Source of the DNA: Nitratireductor sp.
GTDB lineage: Bacteria > Pseudomonadota > Alphaproteobacteria > Rhizobiales > Rhizobiaceae
Reading direction: 5' to 3'
Assembly: GCA_020637805.1 (NCBI GenBank)
Contig: JACKJU010000009.1
Span: 124,001 to 188,000, forward strand
DNA: 64,000 nucleotides
In this document: positions 63,885 to 64,000 of the stretch, piece by piece
How the letters are laid out: each line of letters opens with the position of its first letter
Position numbering within the stretch: position 1 is the stretch's first letter
Translations under genes and position numbers: made by a program
The notes under the pieces: generated by a model
What the model was told of the DNA's origin: nothing
Seen by the model: only the letters and a program-made list of their open reading frames with translations
Databases searched by the model: none

Positions 63885-64000
63885 TTATCCAACAATGAAA
63901 CGAGCTGCGAAAAATCCGTCCATTCCGCCCTCAGCGTGCTGGCCTCCCAGGAAATGGGGCAGGCATCGCATGGTGCCCTGCCGGTTTATGCAGAATTCAA
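63885..64000 (-). CDS. rsmB: RsmB-family 16S rRNA (cytosine-C5) methyltransferase, C-terminal fragment
   Basis: A minus-strand frame open from the window edge to TAA at 63885-63887, coding for about 37 residues: ...RCLPHFLGGQHAEGGMDGFFAARFIVG. The LPHFLGG ... GGMDGFFAARF ending is characteristic of the NOP2/RsmB methyltransferase C-terminus, and rsmB-heparinase-purH is a known rhizobial order. The rest of the gene is outside the window, so the call rests on this tail and context. Confidence 0.7.
   Translation of the reverse strand, partial: EFCINRQGTMRCLPHFLGGQHAEGGMDGFFAARFIVG

Noticed and set aside
63840..64000. Plus-strand ORF starting ATG at 63840 and running off the window
   Set aside because: It has no ribosome-binding site or recognisable domain, and the opposite frame gives a clear RsmB-type C-terminus.

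Overview
The window looks like chromosomal DNA of an alphaproteobacterium of the order Hyphomicrobiales (Rhizobiales). The signs are moderately high GC, a FtsK-LolA-ExoIII run, glnK-amtB, leuS-lptE-holA, a rsmB-heparinase-purH run, the YbbN/LON/Trm112 neighbourhood and a DUF2126/ATP-grasp/transglutaminase operon. I cannot name the genus. I see no insertion sequence, prophage, integrase or CRISPR array; almost everything is core metabolism or cell-envelope biology.

Layout. (1) 1-10.6 kb: the 3' part of a giant surface or secreted protein made of about 16 tandem Ig/cadherin-like repeats, facing a type I secretion operon (ABC exporter then HlyD-type adaptor) across two small genes. (2) 10.9-12.2 kb: two paralogous M15-like murein-peptidase lipoproteins. 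(3) 12.5-22 kb: acetyl-CoA synthetase, aspartate-semialdehyde dehydrogenase with a possible Lys/Thr-rich leader peptide, a ZIP metal transporter, leuB, a Rid protein divergent from a YggS PLP-homeostasis protein, an L,D-transpeptidase-like protein, an OmpR-type regulator with a cNMP-domain protein, and exonuclease III. (4) 22-28 kb: ftsK-lolA, then glnK-amtB. (5) 28-35.6 kb: tesB, a UbiH-like hydroxylase, Trm112-like, LON-domain and CnoX/YbbN proteins, a prolyl-tRNA deacylase and tRNA-Gly(GCC), with two plus-strand accessory genes between Trm112 and LON. (6) 35.7-42.3 kb: a three-gene operon of transglutaminase-DUF2126, permuted ATP-grasp/alpha-E fusion and transglutaminase. (7) 42.6-48.4 kb: HAD phosphatase, xylulokinase, pirin, small proteins, CitE-like lyase, leuD. 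(8) 48.4-52.7 kb: leuS-lptE-holA. (9) 52.8-64 kb: NTF2-like protein, carbonic anhydrase, a small membrane protein-pyridoxal kinase-DUF429 operon, lemA-TPM-TPM, a UMF1-type MFS transporter, purH, a heparinase-like protein and the tail of rsmB.

Themes. Envelope biogenesis and surface display (T1SS, adhesin-like protein, M15 and YkuD proteins, LolA, LptE, heparinase-like protein); amino-acid supply (asd, leuB, leuD, leuS); PLP handling (Rid, YggS, pyridoxal kinase); nitrogen sensing (GlnK/AmtB). Most worth a second look: the asd leader, the T1SS ATPase with Gln in place of the switch His, the block duplication in the adhesin repeats, the uncharacterised ATP-grasp/transglutaminase operon and several strong palindromes in intergenic DNA. 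All functional calls rest on reading the translated sequence by eye; no database search was run.
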